From Actinernus sp. WN-2022 (lineage: Eukaryota; Cnidaria; Anthozoa; Actiniaria; Actinernidae), in NCBI GenBank assembly GCA_030867875.1, contig JAOWCC010000936.1, forward strand, positions 10,610,095-10,674,094: DNA of 64,000 nucleotides, read 5' to 3'. The notes below the pieces were generated by a model. It had not been told where the DNA came from. It saw only the letters and a list, made by a program, of their open reading frames with translations, and searched no databases. The stretch's first letter is position 1. Every line of letters begins with the position of its first letter. Both the position numbers and the translations under genes were made by a program. Positions 10,400 through 22,403 of the stretch are shown piece by piece.

Positions 10400-11670
10400 T
10401 AGGTGTTATGTTCTGTCAATGAAACTGACTAAAGCTGTCATGATAGTCTTTATATTTCAAACTCATTTTAGTGTGATGCATTTTATTAAAATTCATAATC
10501 CGGTTCTCGCAACCCGAGATCACTGTTCTAGACATGGCGCCAAAGAAGGGCCTTTTACCCTTTAGCACTGTTTGTAGTTTACAACTGCTCGATACTAGCG
10601 GCAGACGGTCACGGATATATCCTCAGCTTCAGAATCTATGGATTAAACCCCAAATATACTTCGGTACGTGCAAGCTCACTTTGAGTTTTCCGGTGGACAT
10701 AATTCCAAAGTTGAAAAGTAATTCCATTCAATTTGGAAAATGGCCTTCCGTATGAAGAACAAGGGTCGTCCTCTGAAGATGACATTTTAGTCTCATTCTT
10801 TGGTCTGATTGGAGTAATTCTACTACAGCATCAAATGTCTCGTTCAATTTCGACAAATACTTGTTTCGGATATGGCTATGAAGCGGTGTGCTTTCCTTTG
10901 ACCTCAACAAAGAATTATTCTGGCCGGAAACCAGTGAGATCAGTCGACTCGTCATCGTCAATCTCTAAATACGAAAGATATTTGCCATAATACAGACAGG
11001 ATACTCTACTCTCTGAGAATACATTTCTGGTAAAGATATGTATGAGCCAATCAATGCTATACAGCCATGGTTTAAGAACACTAACTGATCTTTGTAAACG
11101 TGATGTGTGCTATCAGTTACCCAGCTATCTCAAGCCTAGGATGAGAAGAAAAAAACACATTTTCATACTTAATTTATATTGGAGATCCTTCTTCTACTAC
11201 GTGGAGATGATACGGGCTCTGGTTGGGCTGGCCTAAATTTTAAAACTGCGGAAAGGGTATTTGGAAACACACGACAAGCGTTGGGTAACTCACAGATCAC
11301 AAACCTTGGAAAGACGGAGGTAAGATTTGTTATTTTGTATTTTATTGAATTCAATACGTAGCATGTGCAAGGTCTAGTATCCGTACCTAATTAACCCAGC
11401 TTTGTATTGTAATGCGGCCATTCGGCGTTTCCGTTTTAAAACAATAATTATTATACTGTAGAATTACCATTTTCTAAATTAATAATATTTCCTGAAATTT
11501 ATCATATATTCTCTTGATCTGTGTATTACCTAAATAAAACCTGAAGAGGGCACAATATTGGTGCTATTATTACTGCGTAAAAACTCCTGTTAAACAGAAT
11601 CTCTCTCTGTCAGGAACGCATTCAGGTACCAACTATGCTTGTTATTTTACGCAGTTTGTTTTCAAATATT
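10400..11670. other. Intron without a recognised gene
   Basis: Several short frames occur on both strands, none with a family signature. The segment 11179-11319, reading GDDTGSGWAGLNFKTAERVF and followed by GTAAGA, looks mildly coding, but no partner exon was found. I leave it unnamed. Confidence 0.35.
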
Positions 11671-11683
11671 AACTAGTGTTTTT

Positions 11684-12585
11684 GTATGTAAACATTTTAA
11701 ATGCGTACGGAGTAACTTTAGGTCAGCCCAGTGGCACCCAGACGTTTCGTCAGAGCGTGCTACTGCTAGCGATAAACTGTATTTTTTGTATGTAAACATT
11801 TTAAATGCGTACGGAGTAACTTCAGGTCAGACCAGTGGCATCCAGATGTTTCGTCTGAACGTGCTACTGCTAGCAATAAACTGTATTTTTTTGTATGTAA
11901 ACATTTTAAATGCGTACGGAGTAACTTCAGGTCAGACCAGTGGCACCCAGATGTTTCGTCGGAACGTGCTACTGCTAGCGATAAACTGTATTTTTTGTAT
12001 GTAAACATTTTAAATGCGTACAGAGTAACTTCAGGTCAGACCAGTGTCACCCAGATGTTTCGTCGGAGCGTGCTACTGCTAGCGATAAACTGTATTTTTG
12101 TAACTTTAGGTCAGACCAGTGGCACCCAGATGTTTCGTCGGAGAGTGCTACTGCTAGAGATAAACTGTATTCTTAGTATGCAAACATTTTAAAATTCCTA
12201 CGCAGTAACTTAGGTCAGGACAGTAGCATCCAGACCTTCCGTTTGGGTGTGCTACTGCTAGATATAAACTGTATTTTTGTATGTGAACATTTTAAATGCG
12301 TACGGAGTAACTTTAGGTCAGACCAGTGGCACCCAGATGTTTCGTCGGTGCGTGCTACTGCTAGCGATAAATTGTATTTTTTGTATGTAAACATTTTAAA
12401 TGCGTACGGAATAACTTCAGGTCTACCAGTGGCACCCAGATGTTTCGTTGGAGCGTGCTACTGCTAGCGATAAACTGTATTTTTTGTATGTAAACATTTT
12501 AAATGCGTACGGAGTAACTTCAGGTCAGACCAGTGGCACCCAGATGTTTCGTCAGAGCGTGCTACTGCTAGAGATAAACCGTAGA
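11684..12585 (+). repeat. Tandem array of about nine units, period 103-105 bp
   Basis: Units start at 11684, 11788, 11893, 11997, about 12101 (shortened to about 75 bp), 12176, 12279, 12383 and 12486. Each carries gtatgtaaacattttaaatg, tggcacccagatgtttcg and gtgctactgctag. Divergence between units is low except in the copies at 12101 and 12176. One short unit lacks the first 30 bases. The open frames here are products of the repeat, not genes. Confidence 0.95.
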
Positions 12586-12807
12586 AATCATGAACAGTAA
12601 ATAATGGAATAAAACTAGAAGTAATCATAGATTATGAAAGTGCGTTCGACATATCTTTTGAAAGAGAAAGCACTGTGGTAACAGTCTGAAAAGCTTCTGC
12701 AATGATGTGGACAGTGTACGTAATCCTGATCAAAAAGTGCTTGTTTTTTTAACTAATGTGAACATTTTGATGTCTTGACGTATATGTTAATATACAAGGG
12801 GATGCAT

Positions 12808-12876
12808 CTGGGTATAAAACTGTAATTATCTTTGTGTAACATTATATAAAACTGTAATTATCTTTGTGTAACATTA
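12808..12876 (+). repeat. Tandem duplication of a 33-34 bp segment
   Basis: The segment tataaaactgtaattatctt followed by tgtgtaacatta occurs twice in a row. Confidence 0.85.
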
Positions 12877-13259
12877 AATCATTGGATGCGATGTTTATGG
12901 GGCTATATGTATACATGTGTGTTTTATATGGTTATATGGCATTGATTTGAGAATTAGTAGCACATTTTGCTGTGTGGTATACAGTGTAAAGCAATAATTG
13001 AAGTTAGTGTAAAACACAAATCAACCCAGGCTATAGCTACATACATGGACTTTATTTGAGTGTCAATAGTATTTAGCTGTAAAGCTAATTGGGGACACTA
13101 TATTACAGGATATATAAAATACAGCATATTACAGGATATATAAAGGTTTTCTTAAAAAGTACGTATAAATAAATATTACTATTCAGATGTGTATAAACTG
13201 AATTCCAGTTCCTAGAACATAAACTATATATACATGTGTATAAAGTACAGCCCATGCAG

Positions 13260-13970
13260 TTCCTGCGATTCAGATCATTCACGTTAATATGTTTCCCGGG
13301 TATTTTTCAAGTGAGAACAAGGTTGGCTGTAAAATATTGAGCGCCATTGTTAGTTCCAGAATAATTTATGGTCAATATTGGTAGCCGGGTCCTGGCTTTG
13401 ATCGCTTTGATCAGCCTTGTTTCAGGTCTGTTAGAAATTCAGTGTAGATTAATTGAACACAGCAATGAAGTCAGTACTTTAAATTTCCCTCACCTTGCAA
13501 TTGTACTGTGTTGGTATTCCAGTTCCTTGGCACATCAAAGTGTCGGTATAGATTAACTCTCTGTCTGAATGTAGTGTTAATTTGAATCCGTTAATTTGTA
13601 TAACCAAGATGTACACAGGGTCGCAACTCACACAAGATACGGCGATTACGGGTATCTAGAAAACTCAGACCTTGTTTCTCTTCAGCCAGGTCATCTTACT
13701 GTTTGTAGTTTCGGTATCTGTATGTACAGCGAAAATCACAATCCAGTACAGCGAGCAAGCCAACAGAATTCACTCGGTTGTTTACAAATTATGGTGAGTT
13801 GATTTGACTCGGTTCTCTGTTCAACTTCGCTGATGTCGTCACCGCGCCGACAAAACAGACCATGTTTGACTTAAACCACCACGATGCACACATGTGTAGT
13901 ATTTAAAAAAGCTTCTCGACAACTCACCACGCCGGGCACAAAAGATCGTAAAAAGGCCGATGTTGAGTGC
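13260..13970 (+). repeat. Dispersed repeat related to 20640-20960
   Basis: Blocks such as gcagcgagcaagccaac-like sequence, attcactcggt, and gccgggcacaaaagatcgta (inverse of sequence near 20720) are shared with the region at 20690-20900, partly in opposite orientation. It appears to be an older relative of the repeat family flanking the P2X7-like pseudogenes. No intact coding frame was seen. Confidence 0.5.
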
Positions 13971-14089
13971 ACACACAAAAATAAAATTAACACCATTTCT
14001 TTACGACTTCTCTAAATTTGAAGAAATTTTGGCAGATTGGTAACAAAGTGAAACTTCATATTTTGGACAATTGTTTATGTATTCTGCCG

Positions 14090-14900
14090 TTGTTGTGACC
14101 TCATAAGAGATGTCTACTTTTTTGGTGAAATATAACCTTTAAAACACGTTGCAAACAGATTATGTGATCAAAATGGCTTCATGAAATATATTCATTTAGC
14201 AAAAAATTGAAGTCTCTACGATAAATATATCCAGAGTTATGGATGATTCACTATTTCTATGACGTCATTATCAGTGACGTCATGCTTCAAGCATAAATCA
14301 GACTGCCTACTATAAAAATAGCACTAAAGGAAATACTATGGCTTCTGAGTGTTAGACAAAGGCGTTCCGTCGATAAAATTCAAAAAAATCTGAACTGGCT
14401 ATTTTCTGAGGACATCCAAATATATTAATGACGTCATAATGACGTATACCAAAAATAAGGTTTCAATTCTAAGCTGTTATACTCAAAAAATCAAAATTCT
14501 AAAAAGAACACGTTATTATCAATAAAGAGTTTTATTATTGTGCAAAATATGATGTACCAATACTTCGAACTCTAAAAGTTAAAACAAGCGATATTTTCAT
14601 AAATGGTTTTATGTTATTTATTTCCCGCCAATTTTTAGCGGGAAAATTGCCAAAATTTAAAATTGAATAACTTTTGTTTACCTTCACCAATCGAGAACGG
14701 GTTTTCGATTCCTTCATTCTCATGAACAAGAGATTTTAAAAAGATATAATAAAACGTTTTTTAGAGGTAATAAAAATTTATAGGAAACCTATTAGAAATG
14801 GACGAATGACGTCGTTGTGACGTCATAATGATGGCTACATTAGCTTAAACACGTTGCATGGCACTACCCAACACACGCTATGACGTAGCTAGCGTCTAAT
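14090..14900. other. AT-rich intron with repeated TGACGTCA-type palindromes
   Basis: The palindrome tgacgtca or its core occurs near 14256, 14273, 14429, 14807 and 14820 within about 600 bp. The same core appears in the loop of the MITE at 42426-42966. I regard these as parts of transposon sequence rather than host CRE sites. No gene was found. Confidence 0.45.
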
Positions 14901-14929
14901 ACGCATGCTCACATCTTATTACCGGTAGA

Positions 14930-15165
14930 GTGGCAACCATGTACAGCTGTTTCGTCCTTGTTAGGACTCATCAGCATGGCATAGTCCCAAGACCGTCAGC
15001 CTCACTTTAGATCATAGGCGGCCTCAGAATCTGGTTACCCTAGCGGCGAGCTCGAAAGCTGCTTTAAACCCCAGCCACCACGCTACACGTGTGGGAGCTA
15101 GAGATGTGAACAAGCGCTATAGCTTAAAGACCCAGGGTCGACCATCACGCATAGCGCGCCCCACA
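14930..15165. repeat. Possible short interspersed repeat
   Basis: A GC-richer block with tttcgtccttgttaggactc and gctataagcttaaagaccca-type sequence. Its tail (agacccagggtcgaccat at about 15129-15147) is the reverse complement of segments at about 20585-20605 and 28757-28775. The shared boundary suggests one repeat family, class unknown. Confidence 0.4.
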
Positions 15166-15694
15166 CTTCCGAGCCGCCATTTTGTGAGAGTCGAAAAGTC
15201 CAATATTTAGAGCGAAGTGAGAAATCCGTTTCCATCGCCTGTTTTCCTTCCTCTAACTTCCGAATAACGTTCATTTTTACTTTCTTTATTTATAACTTAA
15301 CATTTTGACAGCTATTTTTACCAAAAATATTCTTTAGATCAGTATTATTTTGAGTGAACCGTCTCGCGGTCTGGTGCGAGATTCAGCCAAGAATATAATG
15401 GGAAGACCTGGCAATGCTCGTTGCATAAGACTTAAGTCGTCTGTATTTTAAGTCTGGAACATAAGGAAGGACAATCTTGGCAACTAGCGTATTCGCAGAG
15501 TATCTGTTACATCTTCAAGCTCCTCAAAGAAGAATTATTCAATCCAAACCAGGGTCCAAGCCCAAGGACAAGGTGAGAAATGACTTGGAGTCAATTTTTT
15601 TTGCGTAAAATAATCCATATCCATAGTTGGGTGAAATAAGCTTACCTTGAATTATTTACAGTGAGAAGGTCCTTTTTGCTCGTTTTTTATTTCA

Positions 15695-16291
15695 GGCATA
15701 GACGAAGAGCAATGTACACCGAAAAGAATGGCATTTGAGCAAATAAAAATGTGTTATGAATTTGATAACCTACCAAGAATATTAAAGTACACTATTTTTT
15801 ATTGGACAACATGCTATATTGAATTCAAGGGAAGCCAATTTGCTACCACAACCTGCAATTGCAGTTATATGTATAAGCATTCCATTTCTACTGTAAGCTT
15901 TCCAGGCTTATACTTATTCTTTCCCCTTGTAAACTAGTTTCCTCAACATTCCATGCCCCCTCTATTAATGCTTTGTACTGCAAAACTTTGTCTAAAACTA
16001 AACTTTATATTTCATGGCTACAAGTACCCCTGTTTCATGAAAATTATCCTTGCTGCTGTTGATCACAACATACATCTCTTCTGCAAGCCTGTGGAGACCA
16101 AGTCTGGACATAGGAAGTTTTCAAAAAGAACCCAGAAGTACCATGCAGAAGTGAAGGAGGAGAAAATATACAAATACATGTATGCCTACATGACTGCTCA
16201 AATGCTGTAAGAATGGAAACAGTTTGAGGGCAATTTCGCTCGGCAGTCTGATGAAGATAACTTCAACCCAAAGGATATTGCTCCAACAATA
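15695..16291 (+). pseudogene. Unidentified coding remnant, probably from a transposon-associated gene
   Basis: After a TTTCAG at 15690 the sequence reads GIDEEQCTPKRMAFEQIKMC. Further on, at 16046-16290, a clearly coding-like stretch reads AAVDHNIHLFCKPVETKSG, then KFSKRTQKYHAEVKEEK, YKYMYAYMTAQM, a stop, then EGNFARQSDEDNFNPKDIAP and a stop. The charge pattern and the length of compositionally protein-like frame argue for a real ancestral gene. I do not recognise the family with certainty. It resembles C-terminal parts of uncharacterised, transposon-associated proteins of cnidarians, but that is from memory of patterns only. Confidence 0.45.
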
Positions 16292-16475
16292 GACTGATTT
16301 ATGTACTGATCAAATCGAAACATTGCCTAAAATGACAGTGGTATCAGGCATTTGAACAACATTTTTGGACTGGGGGATGATAATTTGAACAAGTCCCAAA
16401 CTCCAACAGTTCAAATGCCAGGGGGGAGGGAAAGATATGTTGATGTTTCAATTTGATCAGTACATTACGTACATG

Positions 16476-16658
16476 TAGCTCGTACATTTGTTGTCCCAAT
16501 TCAGATCATGCGACAGCTCGCTAGGGATTCAGTGCTTTGTCTTCCAATCAGAGAAATTTATAGATTTCCAATTTGGATACAGAAAAACAAGAAAACATTA
16601 CTGAAGGGACAATATTCAGGTAACCTGAATTGGGACAACAAATTAAATGTACTAGCTA
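16476..16658. mobile_element. Small inverted-repeat element (MITE-like)
   Basis: The left arm tagctcgtacatttgttgtc continuing to cccaattcag at 16476-16504 is mirrored by ctgaattgggacaacaaatt through aaatgtactagct at 16626-16658. The arms are about 30 bp, with a 120-bp centre. Confidence 0.75.
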
Positions 16659-16699
16659 AATCGGTTGATTGGAAGTTGTCTGGTGGTAGTAGTCTTGCA

Positions 16700-18830
16700 A
16701 AATACTGTTGCTGGTGACTGACATTTTGATTACCCAGCTGATGGTCAGCCTTATATTATATATTAGAAGAGAAGTACCATGTGAATGTTCTGATGCTTTT
16801 TCAAACTTTTTCAGCAGAGGATGGTAAAGATTAAAGTGTATTACAAAAGCTTATTTTAGGAACTTAAAAGTAGTATTTTTCCTTCACTCGAACTTTGCCA
16901 AGTATAGCTGGCATACTACTGATTATGTTGTCTTTCATCATGAGAAAGTTTATCATTAGGGGGTTGATGGAGCCCCTTGAATCAAAGATGTATGTTGTTT
17001 ACCTGGGGGACCTAGTTTCTTATAAGTTGTATCCCTAACTTTGACTACCTCAGTGACTGATTTGAAGTCAAAATGTTTGTTGGAAAACTCGATTATAAAC
17101 AAGGGAAATGCCTGTTATTTTAGTGAACAATAGGTCTATCAATGTTGCAACAACCACTTTGTAAAATCCAAGATGAAGAAAAATAAAGCTTTTTCTTGAA
17201 ATTACAAGTAACGAGGTTCCTTCTAGATACATGTTGGCTATTAGAGGACTAATATAATACTTGGGTAATTTAAAATAAGTAAATTAAAACAAGATGGCAA
17301 AGAAATATTTTCATACTTTTTGGCAGAAATAATACTTGGCATAGAAGTACTTGGCTGTAAGCCAACCACTAACTATTTCCACTTTGCATACCAACTAGAC
17401 ATGACCTAGTTTGGGCTCTAGATTAAAGTTTTGTTTGATTATTACTGTACATTGTATTCGTTGAAGTGAGACCCTGGGTATTTCAAGTTGCAAAATTGCA
17501 TTTACCCATACATGTATGTTGATCAAACACTAGTCTTGTCTCATACAAAGCTTTAACCAGGCTTGATTACCTTTTGATTGATGGTCAGCTAAATACAATT
17601 TTTCTAACTTCCAAGGTATCACTTCATTGAAAACAGTAATGAGCTAATGATGAATAATTATTATACAGACCAATATGTCATGATTTGCTAAATTCTATAA
17701 TACTTCAGAGGATGAAGCACATTAGCCTCCCCCCATTCATTTTTAGGGCATTGCACATTCTCACCCCACAATGCCTGCTTGTCTGCGATGGACATTACTG
17801 TCTCAATGTTTGACCAATCAGAATTAGCTTTCCACAAAGTCAGTTGACCTTCACCTTGGCCACAAGATTGTACAATAAAAAGAAAATGGCTACCCTTAAA
17901 GCATTTAGGAATGGCAGCATGTACTTCATTCAAGATCACAAGTTAAAATAAATTATTATTATTCCCAGGGTGTAAGCAGGATTTTGCCAGGGGGTCCCAA
18001 CACAAATGTTGGACTGAGGTGCTTACCTCTAAGGGCATGTTATTAATAATTATTATTCAATAATTTACCAAAGGGGGGTCAAGGGCATCCCCTTGCTATG
18101 CCCCTGATTCCTATGCAAAATACAAATACTTTTTAAAACAGAAATAGTATCAGTTTTGTTGGAAACAGTCTCATGCTGATGTATCACTTCAATAGTGAAA
18201 GAATTGCACTCATGATTCGATGGGAAAGGCTTTACTGGATGGCAAACAAACTTTAAAATGCTGTTTTAAAAACCCAACAACATTATGGTTGTAGGTGGAA
18301 AATAGCATTTACAAACTGGTTTTGGTTTTGCTAATAAAACCAGTACTACCAATCTCGTACAAGTGCCTTTAAAATATATGAATATTTTTTGCCACCCTGT
18401 CAGTACAACCAAGTGATTGGCCCATAACACTAGTTTTGAAGGAAACTACATGACACAATAACAATCGAGAAAGGAATGTTGGACGAGCAGGCATTTGTTG
18501 GGTGAGAATGCAGGGAAGACTAGAAACACAATCGTCTTTAAAAAATATGTTTGGTAGTGGTCTAATTGCATTTGACAACACATTGTCAACAGAACTACAA
18601 ATAATTCCACATTCTTACTATTTATTCAAAGTGGCCAAGGTGAACCATTATTTTCTAGAAGAAACAGGTACACAAACCCTAACCCTACTCTGTAACAACA
18701 TTTGAGTGTTCTCTAGCTTTATGCATTCTATCCAAAAGACATAATGGTTTTCCAGCTTTTTTGATGTCCAGTTATGTAAAAGCCATAAGTTATCACTGTT
18801 CCAACTGAGAGTGTAATTGATGTGGCTACC
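16700..18830. other. Intron with no recognised gene
   Basis: AT-rich sequence without a convincing frame. 17960-18140 has G-rich phrases (ccagggggtcccaac, caaaggggggtcaaggg) like those of old MITEs. 18580-18690 is the second copy of the dispersed repeat at 10018. Confidence 0.5.
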
Positions 18831-18834
18831 TAAA

Positions 18835-20600
18835 TAGCAAAGATATGTCGATAAACCTACACAAGCCTCCTATGCAGATGCTCTTTTGGCTCGTCACATT
18901 CCTCCCAATGATTTTGGAAGCCTTACTTTGATTGGTCATCTCTGGGAAAGGAATGTGTTGCTCATTTCAGCAGACGTTCTTGGGAGGACTGCATAATGAG
19001 CAAAAAGAAATTGGTGTAGGTACAAGCAGTAGGCACCTATGATTGCAGCTGAGTAAAATGCTTGTACTTATGCTTATAAATTATTGTGAGTGATACTGAA
19101 CCAGTGGCCAATTTGGTAAAACTTTTACACAGTATTTTACAAGTCTGCCCATTGCCAGCTATGTAAAAATACATATGTAAAAGTTTTACTGAATTGATCC
19201 CAGGCCATGATGTATAGTTGTAAGACGTAAACTAGCCCAAAAACCCATGCACCGTTGTCTGGTACAGGATACTGGATTTGAGGGTGGGTAAGAGGCTATA
19301 ACTGAACATGCAGATATGACGTGTCTATCCTCTGCCAATCTTTCCATACCTCGACAGGGCAAATTATTTATATGCAGCTTTCCTAAAACTTTCCATTGTG
19401 AAATTAAACCCATCTACATGTGTCGCACCTTGCTTTGATACAGACCTCTAGGATATATCTGTCTAAACAAATGTTTCTACAAGCTGTATATGCAGTAACA
19501 CTGGTTACCCTCTTGCATCACACATTCGCCTGTAGTCTGGCATGGGGCGGGGCGCCAGACACCTTGCATTTACACCAGTCTGGACGATTTCCTACAGGTG
19601 GTCCCCAGTCTTCTCCAGGTATTCCAACTAGCTGTTTTGTGAAGTCAATTAGGCTGCCTCTACTCGTGCCTAAAAGGTTGATCAATAGCTTGTCTTTTTT
19701 CTCCATGTCCAAGCTTGAAACAAAGTACTAAACATGCATTTTTATTTTATATAGTTATTTTCATTGTTTTTGGAAGGTGTTCATTGCAAAATTGTGCATG
19801 CTTTTCCGTTGAAAATGAGCAATCAAAATATTTTCATGTGATTATGCTACGAAGGGATCCAAGTTGGGTTGAAACAGGTATTAAATACGATTTCTGAAAA
19901 TTATACGTATTTTTAATACTTTTATTTCACCCTGAGAAATTTGAACTCGTAATCGTATGGCCCCCATCTTGCACCGCTGCAGGTTGAATGTTATCGGCTC
20001 TTTCTTCCTCCTGTTAAACCGAAATATAAATAACGTATGATTTGTATCATTGAGACAATCTCAAACAACATTACTGTCAGCTAATCCAAGTCAACTTACA
20101 GCTTACCTTGTTTTATCGCAACCACCTAGGTCGTGACACTTCACATCGGCTTTCGTATTTCGCGGCATTTTCAGGAACCCTTGCCTCTTCTCCTTGTGCA
20201 CTGACCTTTGCATGTGCATTTTACTCGGTTTAAATCGGCTTCCCGGATGACCTGACTGAGATTAATAAATCGAGTAATGTTGTTATCCTATTTATAATAG
20301 CAGTTTCACAGATACGAATCGAAGTCGAAGATCACAAACTTCCTTTAGTTCTTCGTCGATTTGAATATCCACAATCGACTAGCCATACGCATTTCTTCTC
20401 CCTTCTTGCTCCACTGAACCAATAGATGAATTGGAATCCCTCGTGGAACCATTTGTTCTTTAAAAGCTTCGTGCCAACGACTGAACGAACAACACGACGA
20501 AGAACAAGCGCAGTTCAGTTCACTCGAAACAACAGAAGCCTCGTCTTGGTGCCAATCAAAACCAAAACAGAGGCGCGCAAAGCATAATGGTCGACACTGG
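18835..20600 (-). pseudogene. P2X7-like C-terminal domain pseudogene, copy A
   Basis: On the - strand, exon-like segments lie in order. About 20440-20330 reads SIGSVEQEG, NAYG, a stop, then DEELKE. About 20200-20105 reads KADVKCHDLGGCDKT before a GTAAGC donor. About 20010-19925 reads EERADNIQPAAVQD. 19712-19560 reads EDWGPPVGNRPDWCKC. Below that are ACRNICLDRYILEV, FNFTMESFRKAAYK, RYGKIGRG and HVISACSVIASYPPS. The W-C-K-C cluster, the AY..FAL.RYG segment, and V-I-S-x-C ahead of Y-P resemble the intracellular zinc-binding domain of P2X7 receptors, which is widespread in invertebrate and transposon-linked proteins. Stops and frame breaks show it is dead. Assignment is by motif only. Confidence 0.55.
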
Positions 20601-21950
20601 GTCTTTAACTTATCAGATTATGTTTTGTTGGCACTCATTTATACACCTACCAAAATTCATTTATCAACGCCGATCACTTTTTTAAATATAGAAACCCGTC
20701 CTTTTTACGTTCATTTGTGCCCGGCGTGCACACTGAAATATTAATATCCATCTATTCAGCCTTCAGGTGTGATTTATAGCATCTTGACCATTTGCAGTTT
20801 TGGTATCGGCAAACCGAACAGCACAATTCAATGCAGCGAGCAAGCCAACACTCCAACAGCATATTTTTTTTCGATTGCACATTCACTCGGTCTCGGGTTC
20901 AGCATAAATAAATAATTATGGCTGAGTTGAATGTTCAAGGTCCTCCAGATGTACTACACACTTTCCTCAGGCTTTGCTTAATTGTACTTGCGAACCTTTG
21001 AAACATCATTGCATTGGATTGTCGGAAAATAAGGCAAGTAACTAACGATCGCGAATCAAAACAGAAGCCATGCTGGCATTCACCAAAATGGCCACTCGCA
21101 TCGTGTACGTGTAGTTACCAGTTTTCCGGCCGAGATAATTTATTCCGAAAGTGTGCCACACCAGGACACCAAAAATCTCGATTTCTTCAGCCTGGGAAAG
21201 CACAGGTAACCCACACATGATCACAGGAAGCCCAACGCAAGATTAGGATGAGTTCTCCTTCGTCGAACGCAATAATTTTTTCTCATACTGAAATGTTACA
21301 ATAAAAACAGTTTTAAAATAATGACTTGATATTGATTTCATTCCGGCTGAAGTACTCTAATCTAACGAAAAACAAAGTATTTACCCCTAGCTTCAACTAT
21401 TCTAATTATGTCTATAACACACTCAGTGATAGAAAACTAAATGAAAAAATAACAATTCCTTACTCATTGTGTGAGAAATGAAATGAAATTGCAGACTATA
21501 GTCGACCTAGCCGGATTATCCTGGTGAATACGACTGGATACATGAAGAAGAAAAACAGCCCAGTGCCGGTCCAGTATCTTTCAATTCGAAGCCGGCCTGG
21601 GATGCCTTGCCGGTTTTCTATCTCAACCGGCTTCCAACTAAATCGATGACTATCTACCGATGTACTCACCATTATTGGTAATTTTGTAGTCAAAATCTAA
21701 TTCTAAGCATTTGGAAAACCATGAGGAAAAATGTATTCCGGTTTTGTTTGTCATCTACTGACGGTCATTGATTGTTTCGGCAATTTGATCTGGTTTATCC
21801 TTTGACGTAAAAGCGTATAGAATCGTCTAATAGGATTATTGGGGATTTAGACACCCCGAAACTTGAAACACAGCGTGGGTAATGGAAAGTATGAATGGAA
21901 TCCAGGATAAGGTACAAAGGATTTTGCCGACGTACTTACAGTACACACCC
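20600..21950. other. Repeat-rich intron upstream of the copy-A pseudogene
   Basis: 20640-20960 is related to 13260-13970. No gene frame is supported between 21000 and 21950; the short open frames there lack family signatures. Confidence 0.45.
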
Positions 21951-22079
21951 ACTTGCGTCCTCTCATGCTAAAATCTTACATTGGTATAATATTACATTGG
22001 TCATAAAATTTACATATTAATTATAAAATCTAAAATCTACAACTTCATATAAATAAATAACTAACAAAATATCACCACC

Positions 22080-22403
22080 CTACACGTTATAGGCTGTTTT
22101 AAACAAGTGTGTCTTCAGTTTGCTCTTAAATTTAGAAGCATTATTACATTCTCTAATAGAAGCAGGTGGCTTATTCCATAGCCTAGGGCTACAAACAGAA
22201 AAAGCTCTACCACCATAGTTATTTACATTAAATCTAGGTTCCTTAAGTAGGTTAGCTTTTGACGATCTAAGGTTTCTACCAGGTACATAATGACTGATCA
22301 TGTCCATGACATATTGCGGAGCAAGTCCATGTAGTGCTTTAAATGTCAATAAAATAATCTTATAAATAATACGTTGCTCTACTGGGAGCCAGTGTAACTG
22401 TAT
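22080..22403 (-). pseudogene. LINE-2 ORF C-terminal region
   Basis: The frame reads FKALHGLAPQYVMDMISHY, then RNLRSSKANLL, GGRAFSVCSPRLWNKPPASI and FKSKLKTHLFKTAYNV, then a stop. This is the standard C-terminal end of CR1/L2/Rex-type LINE proteins (LHGLAP.Y, RAFSV.APRLWN, F+..LKTHLF). It is separated from the RT frame by one break near 22403. Confidence 0.85.

Noticed and set aside
11639..12467. Open frames rich in NILNAYGVTSGQTSG repeats
   Set aside because: They are translations of the tandem repeat, present on both strands because the unit lacks stops in those frames.
11684..12585. Regularly spaced repeats resembling a CRISPR array
   Set aside because: The repeated unit is the whole 104 bp with no unique spacers, and the genome is eukaryotic. 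It is a minisatellite.
14250..14830. TGACGTCA palindromes as host CRE enhancer
   Set aside because: The same core occurs inside MITEs at 42426-42966 and 57170-57315, so transposon origin is more likely.
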